A DNA stretch of 64,000 nt from contig NZ_BSTL01000003.1 in assembly GCF_030269485.1 (NCBI RefSeq), forward strand, positions 1 through 64,000. Reading direction: 5' to 3'. This document shows positions 53,228 through 61,069 of this stretch, one piece after another. The position numbers were made by a program, and so were the translations under genes. The DNA comes from Actinoplanes sp. NBRC 103695 (lineage in GTDB: Bacteria > Actinomycetota > Actinomycetes > Mycobacteriales > Micromonosporaceae). Numbering within the stretch: the first letter of the stretch is position 1; every line of letters begins with the position of its first letter. A model generated the notes under the pieces. It was not told the DNA's origin. It searched no databases and was given only the letters and a program-made list of their open reading frames with translations.

Positions 53228-54982
53228 ATGTCCAAGCCCGTCTCGCGTCGTTCCCTGCTCGCCGCCGCGGCGACCGGGGCGGGGCTGGCGGCCACCCACG
53301 CCGTCCCGTCGGACGCCGGCCGCCCGGCGCTGAAGCCGATCAGCATGGCCATGCACATCCACGGGCCGTTCAGTGAGGGCGGCGCCAGCTTCGAGGCGCA
53401 CCTGCACCAGGCCCGGACCCACGGCGTCGACCTGGTGTGGTGGACCGATCACGACTTCCGGGTCGCCGCGCACGACCACCGGCAGGCGGTGCACTTCGAC
53501 GCCGTCACGGAGAACGAGAACGGCCTGGCGTGGACGTGGGCTCAACGCACGGAGGGGGTTCTCGCCACGGCGGCATCCACCTTCGTGGACAGCCCGCACA
53601 GTGCCGACGACCCCGGTCGCGCCCTGCGGCTGTCCGCCCGTGGTGCCGTCGCCGCGGGCGGAATCCTGTGGCACGTGGGGTCGGCGTGGAACTCCACCTA
53701 CAACGCGTGCGTCGCCGACACGACTCTCACCCTCGACGTCTTCCCGGAGCAGGCCGGTCCCGGCGCGACCCTGCTGGTGCAGATGAAACTCTCCTACCAC
53801 CCGGAGGGCGAGTACGTCCTGCGGTACCGCGTCGGGGGCGTGGGGGCGAAGGCGTACACCACGGAGGGTCTGCTCGGCACCGTGGATCTCCCCGCGCCGA
53901 CCTGGACCTGGACCCGGCTGTCGCTGCGGCTCGCGGAGGACATCGGCCGGCTCTGGCCGGACATGGTCGCCGGCGACAACAGCATGCGTGGGCTGCGGAT
54001 CGGCGTCGCCGCCGGTGCGGACCAGCTGGCCGGGTTCGTCGTCGACCGGCTCACCTTCGACCGGTCGCGGCGGGCCGGGCAGGAGGGTGAGGACCTGCGC
54101 GCCGAGGTGCTGGCCGGGTACGACGAGAAGTACGCCGACGTCAAGCACTACCGCGCGTACGAGGTCTCCCTGGTCCGCCACCTGAACTGGTACGGCGGCG
54201 ACCAGACCCTGCCGGCCTTCCCCTCGCCGCCGATCCGCGACGACGAGCCCGCTGCCGCCGCCGCGATGGTGAAGTTCCTGCACTCCCACGGCGGCATCGT
54301 CTGCTGGAACCATCCGATGGACATCGAGACCCGCGAGGGCCTGGCGACCCTGATGATCGAACGCGAGGTGCTCGGCGCCGACCTCGTGGAGATCGGCCGC
54401 GACCCCCAGGAGGATCTGCTGTGGGTCTTCGACGTGGCGGCCCGCAACGCGCTGTTCTTCACTGCGGTGGGCGCCAGTGACGACCACGACGGCGAGGACT
54501 GGCTGGCAACCCCGGAGCGATTCCTGACGTACGCCTGGGCGCCGACCCGCCGCCGGACCGACGTCGTGCCGGCGCTGCGCAGGGGGGCGGCCTGGTTCGT
54601 CGACCCGGTGCATTACCGCGGGTCGCTGGACCTGCGCGTGGCGGGCGACGACGCGATGGGCGCCGTCTACCTCACCAAGGCGAAGTCGGTGCGGGTGGAC
54701 GTCGTGGCCGCCGCGCTGCCGGTCGGCTCGATGCTGGAGATCATCACCGGGGTCGTCGACCTGGCCGGCACCAGCCGGCTGGCCCCTTCGGTCACCGTGC
54801 AGCGCGTCCCGGCGTCGGCGATGATGTCCGGCAAGCACCGCCTCAAGGTCCTTCCCGGGGCCGGTGCCTACGTGCGCTCGCAGGTCCGGCTGCCCGACAA
54901 TCGGCTGATCGCCGTGTCGAACCCCGTGTGGCTGCTCCCGAAGGCGCCACCGCGAGGAGTTCCGGCCGACCGGAAGAGATGA
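53228..54982 (+). CDS. Exported PHP-domain metallohydrolase
   Basis: A 584-residue protein with a twin-arginine-type signal (SRRSLLAAAATGAGLAA). The PHP motifs are AMHIHGPFSE (HxH), LVWWTDHDF (first Asp/His set), GGIVCWNHPMDI and GASDDHDG near 420. Between the first motifs and the rest an inserted beta-sandwich (about 145-280) contains LLVQMKLSYHPEGEYVLRYRV, which may bind a carbohydrate. The arrangement resembles CehA/McbA-type hydrolases. The substrate is not evident. The SD GGAGG before the ATG at 53228 is clear. The DGPF gene follows after 9 nt, so the three genes 53228-56535 may form one operon. Confidence 0.82.
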   Translation: MSKPVSRRSLLAAAATGAGLAATHAVPSDAGRPALKPISMAMHIHGPFSEGGASFEAHLHQARTHGVDLVWWTDHDFRVAAHDHRQAVHFDAVTENENGLAWTWAQRTEGVLATAASTFVDSPHSADDPGRALRLSARGAVAAGGILWHVGSAWNSTYNACVADTTLTLDVFPEQAGPGATLLVQMKLSYHPEGEYVLRYRVGGVGAKAYTTEGLLGTVDLPAPTWTWTRLSLRLAEDIGRLWPDMVAGDNSMRGLRIGVAAGADQLAGFVVDRLTFDRSRRAGQEGEDLRAEVLAGYDEKYADVKHYRAYEVSLVRHLNWYGGDQTLPAFPSPPIRDDEPAAAAAMVKFLHSHGGIVCWNHPMDIETREGLATLMIEREVLGADLVEIGRDPQEDLLWVFDVAARNALFFTAVGASDDHDGEDWLATPERFLTYAWAPTRRRTDVVPALRRGAAWFVDPVHYRGSLDLRVAGDDAMGAVYLTKAKSVRVDVVAAALPVGSMLEIITGVVDLAGTSRLAPSVTVQRVPASAMMSGKHRLKVLPGAGAYVRSQVRLPDNRLIAVSNPVWLLPKAPPRGVPADRKR

Positions 54983-54991
54983 GGAACCGGC

Positions 54992-55315
54992 ATGCAGTAT
55001 CTGGTCTCCGTGATCGCCGACGAGACCTACTCCGCCACCGATGAGGAGATGGCGGCCACCATCGCGTTCAACAAGGGTCTTCAGGCCGACGGCTACTGGG
55101 TCTTCGCCGGCGGCCTCACCGAGCCCAGCACGGCCACCGTCGTCGACAACCGGGGCGGCGAGGCGCTGTTCACCGACGGGCCGTTCCTGGAGTCGAAGGA
55201 GCACCTCGCCGGCTTCTGGGTGATGGAGGCGCCCGACCTGGACGTGGCGCTCGAGCTCGCCGCCGCCGGGTCGAAGGCCTGCAACCGCAAGGTGGAGGTA
55301 CGGCCGTTTCAGTGA
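54992..55315 (+). CDS. YCII-related DGPF-family protein
   Basis: A 107-residue protein of the YciI fold. MQYLVSVIADE begins the domain and LFTDGPFLESKEHLAGFWVMEA holds the DGPF motif that names the family. DGPF proteins are typically encoded next to ECF42 sigma factors, as here, and their biochemical role is not settled. GAGGAA overlaps the previous stop and precedes the ATG at 54992. The stop overlaps the sigma factor start by 4 nt, so the two are made together. Confidence 0.92.
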   Translation: MQYLVSVIADETYSATDEEMAATIAFNKGLQADGYWVFAGGLTEPSTATVVDNRGGEALFTDGPFLESKEHLAGFWVMEAPDLDVALELAAAGSKACNRKVEVRPFQ

Positions 55316-56535
55316 GTGAGGCGATCACCCGCGCCCACCACGAGGAGTGGGCGGGAGTCGTCGCCGCCCTGAACAGGCGATTCGGCGACCTCGACACCGC
55401 GGAGGAGTCGGCTGCCGAGGCGTTCGCCACCGCCGTCGAACGGTGGCCGGTGGACGGCGTGCCCCCGAATCCCGGCGCCTGGCTCACCACGACCGCCAAC
55501 CGCAAGGCCATCGACCGGATCCGGCGGGAGAACAAGCGCTTCGACAAGCAGAAGGAGGCTCAGGCGCTGATCGGCGACGACCCGCCGGAGCCGCCCGGCG
55601 CCGTCGACGACGACCGGCTCCGGCTGATCTTCACCTGCTGTCATCCGGCGCTCGCCCCGGAGACCCGCGTGGCGCTGACACTGCGGCTGGTCGGCGGTCT
55701 GAGCATGCCTGAGATCGCCCGGGCCTTCCTGGTGCAGGAGAGCGCCATGGGCCAGCGGATCACCCGCGCGAAGGCCAAGATCAAGGCGGCCCGGATCCCG
55801 TACCGGGTGCCGTCCGCGGAGGATCTCCCGGGCCGCGTCTCCGGTGTGCTCGCCGTCCTCTTCCTGGTCTTCAACGAGGGCTACCTGGCGACCGGCCCGG
55901 ACACCGATCCGGTGCGCCACGACCTGACCGCCGAGGCGATCCGGCTCACCCGCCTGGTACACGGCCTGCTGAGAGACGACGGCGAGGTGGCCGGGCTGCT
56001 GGCGCTGATGCTGCTCACCGAGGCCCGCCGCCCCGCCCGGGTGTCGGCGACCGGCGAGTTGGTCACCCTCGGCGAGCAGGACCGGGGCGCCTGGGACGCG
56101 ACGCTGATCGCCGAGGGTCATCAGCTGGTCCGCGAGCGCCTGGCCACCGGGGCGGCCCCGGGCCGCTACCAGATCCTCGCCGCGATCAACGCCGTGCACA
56201 CCTCCGCCAGCGACGTCCGCGACACCGACTGGTCGCAGGTCGTCGCCCTCTACGACCAGCTCGTCCGCCTCGACCCGTCACCGATCGTCGCCCTCAACCG
56301 GGCCATCGCGGTCGCCGAGCTCGACGGTCCGGACGTGGCGCTGGCGGCCGTCGACCGCCTCGAGGACGCGCTGGCCGGCTATCACGCCTACCACGCGACC
56401 CGCGCCGACCTGCTCCGCCGGATGAGCCGCGTACGGGAGTCCCGGTCGGCGTACGACAGGGCCATCGAGCTGGCCGGCAACACCGCCGAGACCGCCACCC
56501 TGACCCGCCGCCGCGACCAGCTGGGCCAGCACTGA
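55312..56535 (+). CDS. ECF42-type RNA polymerase sigma factor
   Basis: A 407-residue sigma factor. Region 2 (about 10-70) includes AALNRRFGDLDTAEESAAEAFATAVERWP and GAWLTTTANRKAIDRIRRE; region 4 (about 105-165) includes LTLRLVGGLSMPEIARAFLVQESAMGQRITRAKAKI. The long C-terminal extension (about 180-407) is the TPR-like domain of ECF42 proteins, which replaces an anti-sigma factor as the control element. No anti-sigma gene is nearby. The start is GTG at 55312. Targets in this group usually include the DGPF gene itself. Confidence 0.93.
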   Translation: MSEAITRAHHEEWAGVVAALNRRFGDLDTAEESAAEAFATAVERWPVDGVPPNPGAWLTTTANRKAIDRIRRENKRFDKQKEAQALIGDDPPEPPGAVDDDRLRLIFTCCHPALAPETRVALTLRLVGGLSMPEIARAFLVQESAMGQRITRAKAKIKAARIPYRVPSAEDLPGRVSGVLAVLFLVFNEGYLATGPDTDPVRHDLTAEAIRLTRLVHGLLRDDGEVAGLLALMLLTEARRPARVSATGELVTLGEQDRGAWDATLIAEGHQLVRERLATGAAPGRYQILAAINAVHTSASDVRDTDWSQVVALYDQLVRLDPSPIVALNRAIAVAELDGPDVALAAVDRLEDALAGYHAYHATRADLLRRMSRVRESRSAYDRAIELAGNTAETATLTRRRDQLGQH

Positions 56536-56541
56536 CGGGGT

Positions 56542-58269
56542 TCAGCGCTGACGGGAGTGCGGGACGCGCCCGGTCACGATCTGCCAGAGCCGGCCCGACG
56601 GCACCGATCGTCCGCGCAGCACGTACTCGCTGAGGGCGTCGTTCATCATGGTCTCGGCGAGATGGCGCTGCGCCGACCGCCGGCCGGCGAACAGGATCTG
56701 GTCACCCGCGGCCAGCGGGGCGTCGTCGTCCGGGGTGAGGACGCTGTCCCCGGCGTGCCGTGACAGCAGCAGCGGCACGGCGGCCAGCTGCCGGCCGCGG
56801 TCCTGAGGACTGCGCAGCAGGTCACCCAGGCGGGCGTCGCCGCCGCGCAACCAGGAGCCGAGCGCGGGCGCCTCGGCGTCGTTCAGTGTGACCTTCCAGA
56901 CGACGCCCAGCTGCCGGTCGCACTGGTTCCCGAGGCGGTCGACCAGGTGCGCCGCCCACGCGTCGTCCCGGGTGAGCATGTCCTGCAGGAACCGCCACAG
57001 GAGTGGGGTGCTCAGCTGCGCGTAGACCTCCCGCGCCATCACCTCGGTGGGCACCAGCAGCCAGTCGACGTCCACCGCGGCGAAGAGCGGGGCGCTGGCG
57101 GGGCGGTTCTGCCGCGCGGCGATGTACAGGTCGGGATTGATGGCGCGGGCGGCGGCGATCAGCGACAGGTTGGTGGTGTCGTTGTGGGTGCCCGCGACCA
57201 GCCCGACCGCCTGCCCCAGGCCCGCGCGGGCGATCACCGCCGGATCGGATGCGTCGCCGACGATGATCGCCGGGTCCGCGCCGGTGCCCGGGTCGAGGTC
57301 GATGATCGTCACCTCGAGACCCTCGGCCCGCAGGTCCCGGGTCAGCTCCCGCCCGAAACGGCCGTGGCCGCACATGATCCAGCGGCCCGTCGTCGGGGCC
57401 TGGCCGCGCGGCGGCAGGTCCGCTCCCGGACCGTTCACCAGCCAGGACATCAGCTGGTACGAGGCGGGCGCGTGCAACGCCAGCCGGAGATGATCGCCGA
57501 ACCGGTCGAACGGATTGACGATGGTCGGCGACCCGAAGGCCCGCATCCGCTGCGCGATCACCGGCGACGTCGTCCGGGCGATGACCGGCAGGCCCGGCCG
57601 CAGCAGGGCCGCGGTCATCGACACCTCCAGGTTCGTCTCGTCGTCGTCGGTGAGCGCGACCACGCCCTCGCAGCGCGGATGCTCCAGCCCCGCGAGGCCG
57701 AGGGACCGTGGGTCGCGGGCGTCGGCGGCCAGCCCGGGCACGTCGGCGTGGTACTGGTCCACATCGAGCGAGTCGACCCGGTCGGAGGAGGTGTCGAGCA
57801 CGACGAAGCGGCGCCCGAGCGTGTCCAGCGACCGGCCCAGCAGCCGGCCCGTCTGGCCGTACCCGACGATCAGCAGGAACGGCTCGCGCAGCCGGGCCAC
57901 CTTCCGGGCGAAGCGCTGCAGCGCGAGCGCCTGCCGGAACGCCCGGTCCTGCAGCAGGGTCAGCAGCGAACCGATCGCGTACGCCCAGCCGACGACGGTG
58001 AAGTAGATCGTGGCCATCACCCAGAGCCGCTGCGCGCCGGTGAACGGATGCGGGATCTCGCCGTACCCGATCGTGGTGGCCGTGTAGCTCATGAAGTAGA
58101 ACGCGTCGAAGAACCCCATCCGGTACGGCTGCCCGGCGGCGTCGCGGCCCGGGATGAGCGACAGGCCCAGCACGCTGATCGCGAAGATCATGATCAGGAC
58201 GATCAGCGGGGCGCGCATCCGGCGCAGGATGAGGAAGATCGTCGACGAGGTCTCCGTGGGCCCTCTCAT
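56542..58269 (-). CDS. Two-TM potassium channel with tandem RCK/TrkA-N domains
   Basis: A 575-residue protein. Helix 1 (about 19-40), a pore loop with the selectivity filter TTIGYGEI (65-72) and helix 2 (about 82-105) are followed by two RCK-type Rossmann domains, LLIVGYGQTGRLLGRSL (from about 132) and WIMCGHGRFGRELTRDL (from about 297), and a C-terminal TrkA-C-like region. It should form a ligand-gated potassium channel. The ATG at 58269 is preceded by GGAGAG and by a 23-bp tandem triplication that repeats the first seven codons. The gene converges on the sigma factor gene with 6 nt between. Confidence 0.93.
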   Translation of the reverse strand: MRGPTETSSTIFLILRRMRAPLIVLIMIFAISVLGLSLIPGRDAAGQPYRMGFFDAFYFMSYTATTIGYGEIPHPFTGAQRLWVMATIYFTVVGWAYAIGSLLTLLQDRAFRQALALQRFARKVARLREPFLLIVGYGQTGRLLGRSLDTLGRRFVVLDTSSDRVDSLDVDQYHADVPGLAADARDPRSLGLAGLEHPRCEGVVALTDDDETNLEVSMTAALLRPGLPVIARTTSPVIAQRMRAFGSPTIVNPFDRFGDHLRLALHAPASYQLMSWLVNGPGADLPPRGQAPTTGRWIMCGHGRFGRELTRDLRAEGLEVTIIDLDPGTGADPAIIVGDASDPAVIARAGLGQAVGLVAGTHNDTTNLSLIAAARAINPDLYIAARQNRPASAPLFAAVDVDWLLVPTEVMAREVYAQLSTPLLWRFLQDMLTRDDAWAAHLVDRLGNQCDRQLGVVWKVTLNDAEAPALGSWLRGGDARLGDLLRSPQDRGRQLAAVPLLLSRHAGDSVLTPDDDAPLAAGDQILFAGRRSAQRHLAETMMNDALSEYVLRGRSVPSGRLWQIVTGRVPHSRQR

Positions 58270-58292
58270 CGACTCTCCGTGGGTCCTGTCAT
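58266..58292 (-). CDS. 8-codon mini-ORF 2 (MTGPTESR)
   Basis: ATG at 58292 has GGAGAG 3 nt upstream. The stop TGA overlaps the channel ATG (ATGA). The peptide repeats the channel N-terminus MRGPTET. Translation is plausible but unproven; its likely effect is coupling or tuning channel translation. Confidence 0.35.
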   Translation of the reverse strand: MTGPTESR

Positions 58293-58315
58293 CGGCTCTC
58301 CGCGTGTCCTCTCAC
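58289..58315 (-). CDS. 8-codon mini-ORF 1 (VRGHAESR)
   Basis: GTG at 58315 overlaps the stop of the DUF6394-type gene (GTGA), and its own TGA overlaps the ATG of mini-ORF 2. It is the first link of the overlap chain. Confidence 0.3.
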   Translation of the reverse strand: MRGHAESR

Positions 58316-58698
58316 CGGCGGCGGAACGACACGGTCTCGATCACCAGCAGCACGACCGAGACGAGGTTGGCCAGCAGCGCCCCGCCGGACAGCGACACCA
58401 CACTGGCCATCGCCGACGGGTCGAGACCGGCCGAGGAGATCTGGCTCGCGTACGCCCACACCAGCGCGGCCGCGATCAGCTGCAGGTCGGCCACGAGACT
58501 GGTCGCCAGATGCACCGCCCCGATCTGCGTCCGGTCGCCGAATTTCAGCACGGTCGCGATCAGGCTCACCACGACCGCGGCGAACAACTCGTACACGTTG
58601 TGCAGCGACGGGTCGGACAGGTCACCGATGAAGAACCCGAAGTTCAGCGTCGCGGCCAGCAGCACGAAGAAGCCGAAGATCACCTTTTCCAGACTCAT
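58312..58698 (-). CDS. Small four-helix membrane protein (DUF6394-like)
   Basis: A 128-residue protein with four predicted transmembrane helices (about 4-25, 33-52, 63-87 and 98-122). EKVIFGFFVLLAATLNFGFFIGDLSDPSLHNVYELFAAVVVSLIATVLKFGDRTQIGAVHLATSLVADLQLIAAALVWA resembles what I remember as DUF6394, a family often found beside potassium channel genes. It may be a channel partner or subunit (inference). The channel follows through two overlapping mini-ORFs, so translation of the pair is linked. Confidence 0.8.
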   Translation of the reverse strand: MSLEKVIFGFFVLLAATLNFGFFIGDLSDPSLHNVYELFAAVVVSLIATVLKFGDRTQIGAVHLATSLVADLQLIAAALVWAYASQISSAGLDPSAMASVVSLSGGALLANLVSVVLLVIETVSFRRR

Positions 58699-58737
58699 CC
58701 ACGGCTCCCTGAGGTCGAAACCCCACGCTATCGGTGG

Positions 58738-59712
58738 TCAAGGGCGACGTGCCAGCACCGTGGCGCCGTGTTCGACGGGCTCGAATCCGGCCGAGGCGAG
58801 TTCGGTGCTCAGCTCGCCGGTGGTCACCGCCGGGACGTCCCACGCCTGCAGCAGCAGCGTCTGCATCGCGATCTGCGGATTCACCGGCCCCGCGGCGGGG
58901 GCAGGCAGGACCGGCGCGACCAGCAGTCCGCCCGGTCGCAGCAGCCGGAACGCGTTGGCCAGGGTCTTGACCCGGCTCGCGGCGGGGAAGAAGAACTGAC
59001 TCCAGAAGACCATGTCGAACGGCTCCGGGTCGGTGAAGGCCGTGGCGTCCCCGGCGACGAAACGCACCCGGCCGGCGACGCCGAGCCCCTCCGCGTCGGC
59101 ACGTGCCCGGTCGAGCAGGTCGGCGGCGAGATCGACGCCCACGGCGGTCAGGCGCGGGTGTAGCTGCAACAGCGTCAGCAGGTGGCCACCGAGGCCACAA
59201 CCCAGCTCCACCGCGCGTACGTCGCCGGCGGCCAGCGCCTCGCCCCACGCGGGAATCCGTTCGACGGCGTCCCGCAGAGCCCGCCTGGCGAGTTCGGTCG
59301 ACGGCGCCGCCGAGGAGCCGGCCGCGATCGCCGCCCGATCGTCGTCGGACAGGTCGCCGTACCGGTCCGGCCCGTCCGGGGTGAACATCTGCTCGTACAG
59401 CCGCGCCCGCACCGCGACGTTGCGCAGCTGGTTGGTGAAGAGGATGTCGGCGCCGTCGCGCAGCAGCGGCGCGTAGGTCACGCTCAGCCGATAGCGGTCC
59501 GGGTTGTCGCTGTCCAGCACGCCCGCCGCACGCAGGGCAACGCAGATGTCGCGGACCCGTCCCGGGCCGATACCGGTCTGCCGGGCCAGGTCGACGACGC
59601 CGATCTCCGCGCCGAGGTGGGTCAGGAACCCTGAGGTGAGCGCGCCCCTGAGCAACGCCGCCTGCTGCGCCGCCAGGGCAAGCGCGCCGATCGCCTTACT
59701 GGTCTCGTCCAT
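58738..59712 (-). CDS. SAM-dependent methyltransferase with winged-helix N-terminus
   Basis: A 324-residue protein. Residues about 10-90 form a winged-helix dimerisation-like domain (LTSGFLTHLGAEIGVVDLARQTGIGPGRVRDICVALRAAGVLD), as in small-molecule O-methyltransferases. Motif I is AVELGCGLGGHLLTLLQ, followed by VGVDLAADLLDRA and FDMVFWSQFFFPA. GGTGG before the ATG at 59712 favours it over the in-frame GTG at 59721. The substrate is unknown; the gene is read alone between the channel genes and a pilin gene. Confidence 0.88.
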   Translation of the reverse strand: MDETSKAIGALALAAQQAALLRGALTSGFLTHLGAEIGVVDLARQTGIGPGRVRDICVALRAAGVLDSDNPDRYRLSVTYAPLLRDGADILFTNQLRNVAVRARLYEQMFTPDGPDRYGDLSDDDRAAIAAGSSAAPSTELARRALRDAVERIPAWGEALAAGDVRAVELGCGLGGHLLTLLQLHPRLTAVGVDLAADLLDRARADAEGLGVAGRVRFVAGDATAFTDPEPFDMVFWSQFFFPAASRVKTLANAFRLLRPGGLLVAPVLPAPAAGPVNPQIAMQTLLLQAWDVPAVTTGELSTELASAGFEPVEHGATVLARRP

Positions 59713-59750
59713 GTGAACCACCGACGTGAGCCAGGGGCGGAAGTTCAGCG

Positions 59751-59809
59751 GCCGCGACCACCATCACGGTGGCCGCGGCCGGCACGGGTCAGCGGGTGGC
59801 CGCGGCCAC
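59751..59809. terminator. Two hairpins after the pilin gene
   Basis: GCCGCGACCACC / GGTGGCCGCGGC (59751-59779, one mismatch, 5-nt loop) and the palindrome GTGGCCGCGGCCAC (59796-59809) lie directly after the pilin stop on the minus strand. The second is only 6 nt from the stop. Confidence 0.6.
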
Positions 59810-59815
59810 GGCTGG

Positions 59816-60274
59816 TCAGCTGCTGCAGGTGGCGAGGGTCAGCGTGCCGCTGGAGGCGGTGACCGAGCCGCCGTTGGCGCTGTTGTAGACGTACCACTTG
59901 TCGCTGCCGCCGGTGTTGTTGGCGCAGAGCAGGTAGGTGGTGCCGTTGTTGACGTAGCCGAGCTGGGTCTTGTCCGACATCGTGATGGTCTGCGTCGTGC
60001 CGCCCCCGGCGATGGCGAGGGTCAGCGAGCCGGTGCCGCTGATCGTGTCCGGGTAGGTGTTGTTGTTGCTGGTGTAGAACTGCTCCACGGCGCTGACCCC
60101 GCCGCGTACGTCGGACTGCGCCGACTTGTCGGCCGCGCCCTTGCGGTAGTTCAGGTAGACCGGCACCGCGATCGCGACGAGCACGCCGATGATGACCACG
60201 ACGACCAGCAGCTCGATGAGGGTGAAGCCCTCGTCGCCGCGCTTGGCTCGGATCCGGTTGATGCTCTGCCGCAT
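59816..60274 (-). CDS. Type IV pilin-like prepilin
   Basis: A 152-residue protein. After a short basic leader, the prepilin site is G-FTLIE within EGFTLIELLVVVVIIGVLVAIAVPVY: Gly before the cut, Phe+1 and Glu+5, then a hydrophobic assembly helix. The rest is a small Thr/Ser/Asn-rich globular domain with two cysteines (LLCANN and TLATCSS) that could form the usual C-terminal disulfide. The ATG at 60274 has GGAGGA upstream. No prepilin peptidase, ATPase or platform gene lies in the window, so it depends on an assembly system elsewhere. Confidence 0.92.
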   Translation of the reverse strand: MRQSINRIRAKRGDEGFTLIELLVVVVIIGVLVAIAVPVYLNYRKGAADKSAQSDVRGGVSAVEQFYTSNNNTYPDTISGTGSLTLAIAGGGTTQTITMSDKTQLGYVNNGTTYLLCANNTGGSDKWYVYNSANGGSVTASSGTLTLATCSS

Positions 60275-60406
60275 GGGGTCCTCCGTGGGGATCAGGCAGC
60301 CCTGGTGGCTGCCGTGCCGCAACCATCGGCGGCCCGCCGGAGGAGGTGAGGGGGAGCTGCCTCAAGCGTCGCTCAAGACGTGAGGCAGTGCTCCCTCGAG
60401 CGTGGC

Positions 60407-60907
60407 TCAGGACGTGGGCAGCGCCGCCTCGATCGCGGCGACCACCTCGGGCGCGTCGGGACGGGTCTGCGGACCGAAGCGCGCACGCACCTCGCCGTCC
60501 GGCCCGACCAGGAACTTCTCGAAGTTCCACCGGATGTCGCCGGTGTAGCCCTCGGCGTCGGCCTCGGTGGCCAGCGCCTCGTACAGCGGATGCCGGCCGG
60601 CGCCGTTGACCTCGATCTTCTCGGTCATCGGGAAGGTCACGCCGTACGTGGCGCTGCAGAACTCGGCGATCTCCTCGGCGGTGCCGGGCTCCTGACCACC
60701 GAACTGGTTGCACGGGACGCCCAGCACGGAGAAGCCCCGCGCCGCGTAGCGCTCGTGCAGCTCCTCCAGCGCCGCGTACTGCGGGGTCTTGCCGCAGCGG
60801 GAGGCCACGTTGACGACCAGGACCTCGGTCCCGCGGAACTGCGCCAGGTCCAGTGGCTTGCCCTGAAGGTCAGCGATCGGTACGTCGTAGATGGGGGGCT
60901 GGGTCAC
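60407..60907 (-). CDS. Glutathione peroxidase-family thiol peroxidase
   Basis: A 166-residue protein. The peroxidatic Cys lies in VNVASRCGKTPQY (codon TGC, not a selenocysteine TGA), with the Gln of VPCNQFGGQEPG and the Trp of WNFEKFLV completing the site. Cys-type bacterial members reduce peroxides mostly with thioredoxin. GGAGGA before the GTG at 60907 sets the start. It is read away from the ferredoxin reductase gene across a 162-nt region that holds an iron box, so the two may share stress or iron control. Confidence 0.93.
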   Translation of the reverse strand: MTQPPIYDVPIADLQGKPLDLAQFRGTEVLVVNVASRCGKTPQYAALEELHERYAARGFSVLGVPCNQFGGQEPGTAEEIAEFCSATYGVTFPMTEKIEVNGAGRHPLYEALATEADAEGYTGDIRWNFEKFLVGPDGEVRARFGPQTRPDAPEVVAAIEAALPTS

Positions 60908-61006
60908 GCGGTCCTCCGGGAGTAGTCGACGCACCCAGCCTAGCCACGCTCCGGGCGTCAGACCCGCAGTGATCTCCACCTCTAAAGGGTCTCGCCCTTC
61001 GAGGGG

Positions 61007-61025
61007 TTAGGTAAGGCGTGCCTAA
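61007..61025 (+). promoter_or_regulatory. DtxR/IdeR-type iron box upstream of fprA
   Basis: TTAGGTAAGGCGTGCCTAA matches the 19-bp consensus TTAGGTTAGGCTAACCTAA at 15 of 19 positions, including both TTAGG/CCTAA ends. TAACAT (61023-61028), a good -10, overlaps its right end, so bound repressor would block the promoter. It lies 45-63 nt before the fprA start. Confidence 0.75.
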
Positions 61026-61069
61026 CATTGCCGGGTTGATCTGACCACCTGGGAAAGGGAACCGCGACC

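Larger units (their letters stand above)
58250..58318 (-). repeat. 23-bp tandem triplication at the channel gene start
   Basis: Three imperfect 23-bp units (58250-58272, 58273-58295, 58296-58318) each carry a start codon, a GRG/GPT-like coding stretch and a GGAGA(G/C) ribosome-binding-like block. They span from the end of the DUF6394-type gene to codon 7 of the channel gene. Confidence 0.9.

Noticed and set aside
60790..60810. Selenocysteine in the glutathione peroxidase
   Set aside because: The catalytic position is coded by TGC (Cys), not TGA.
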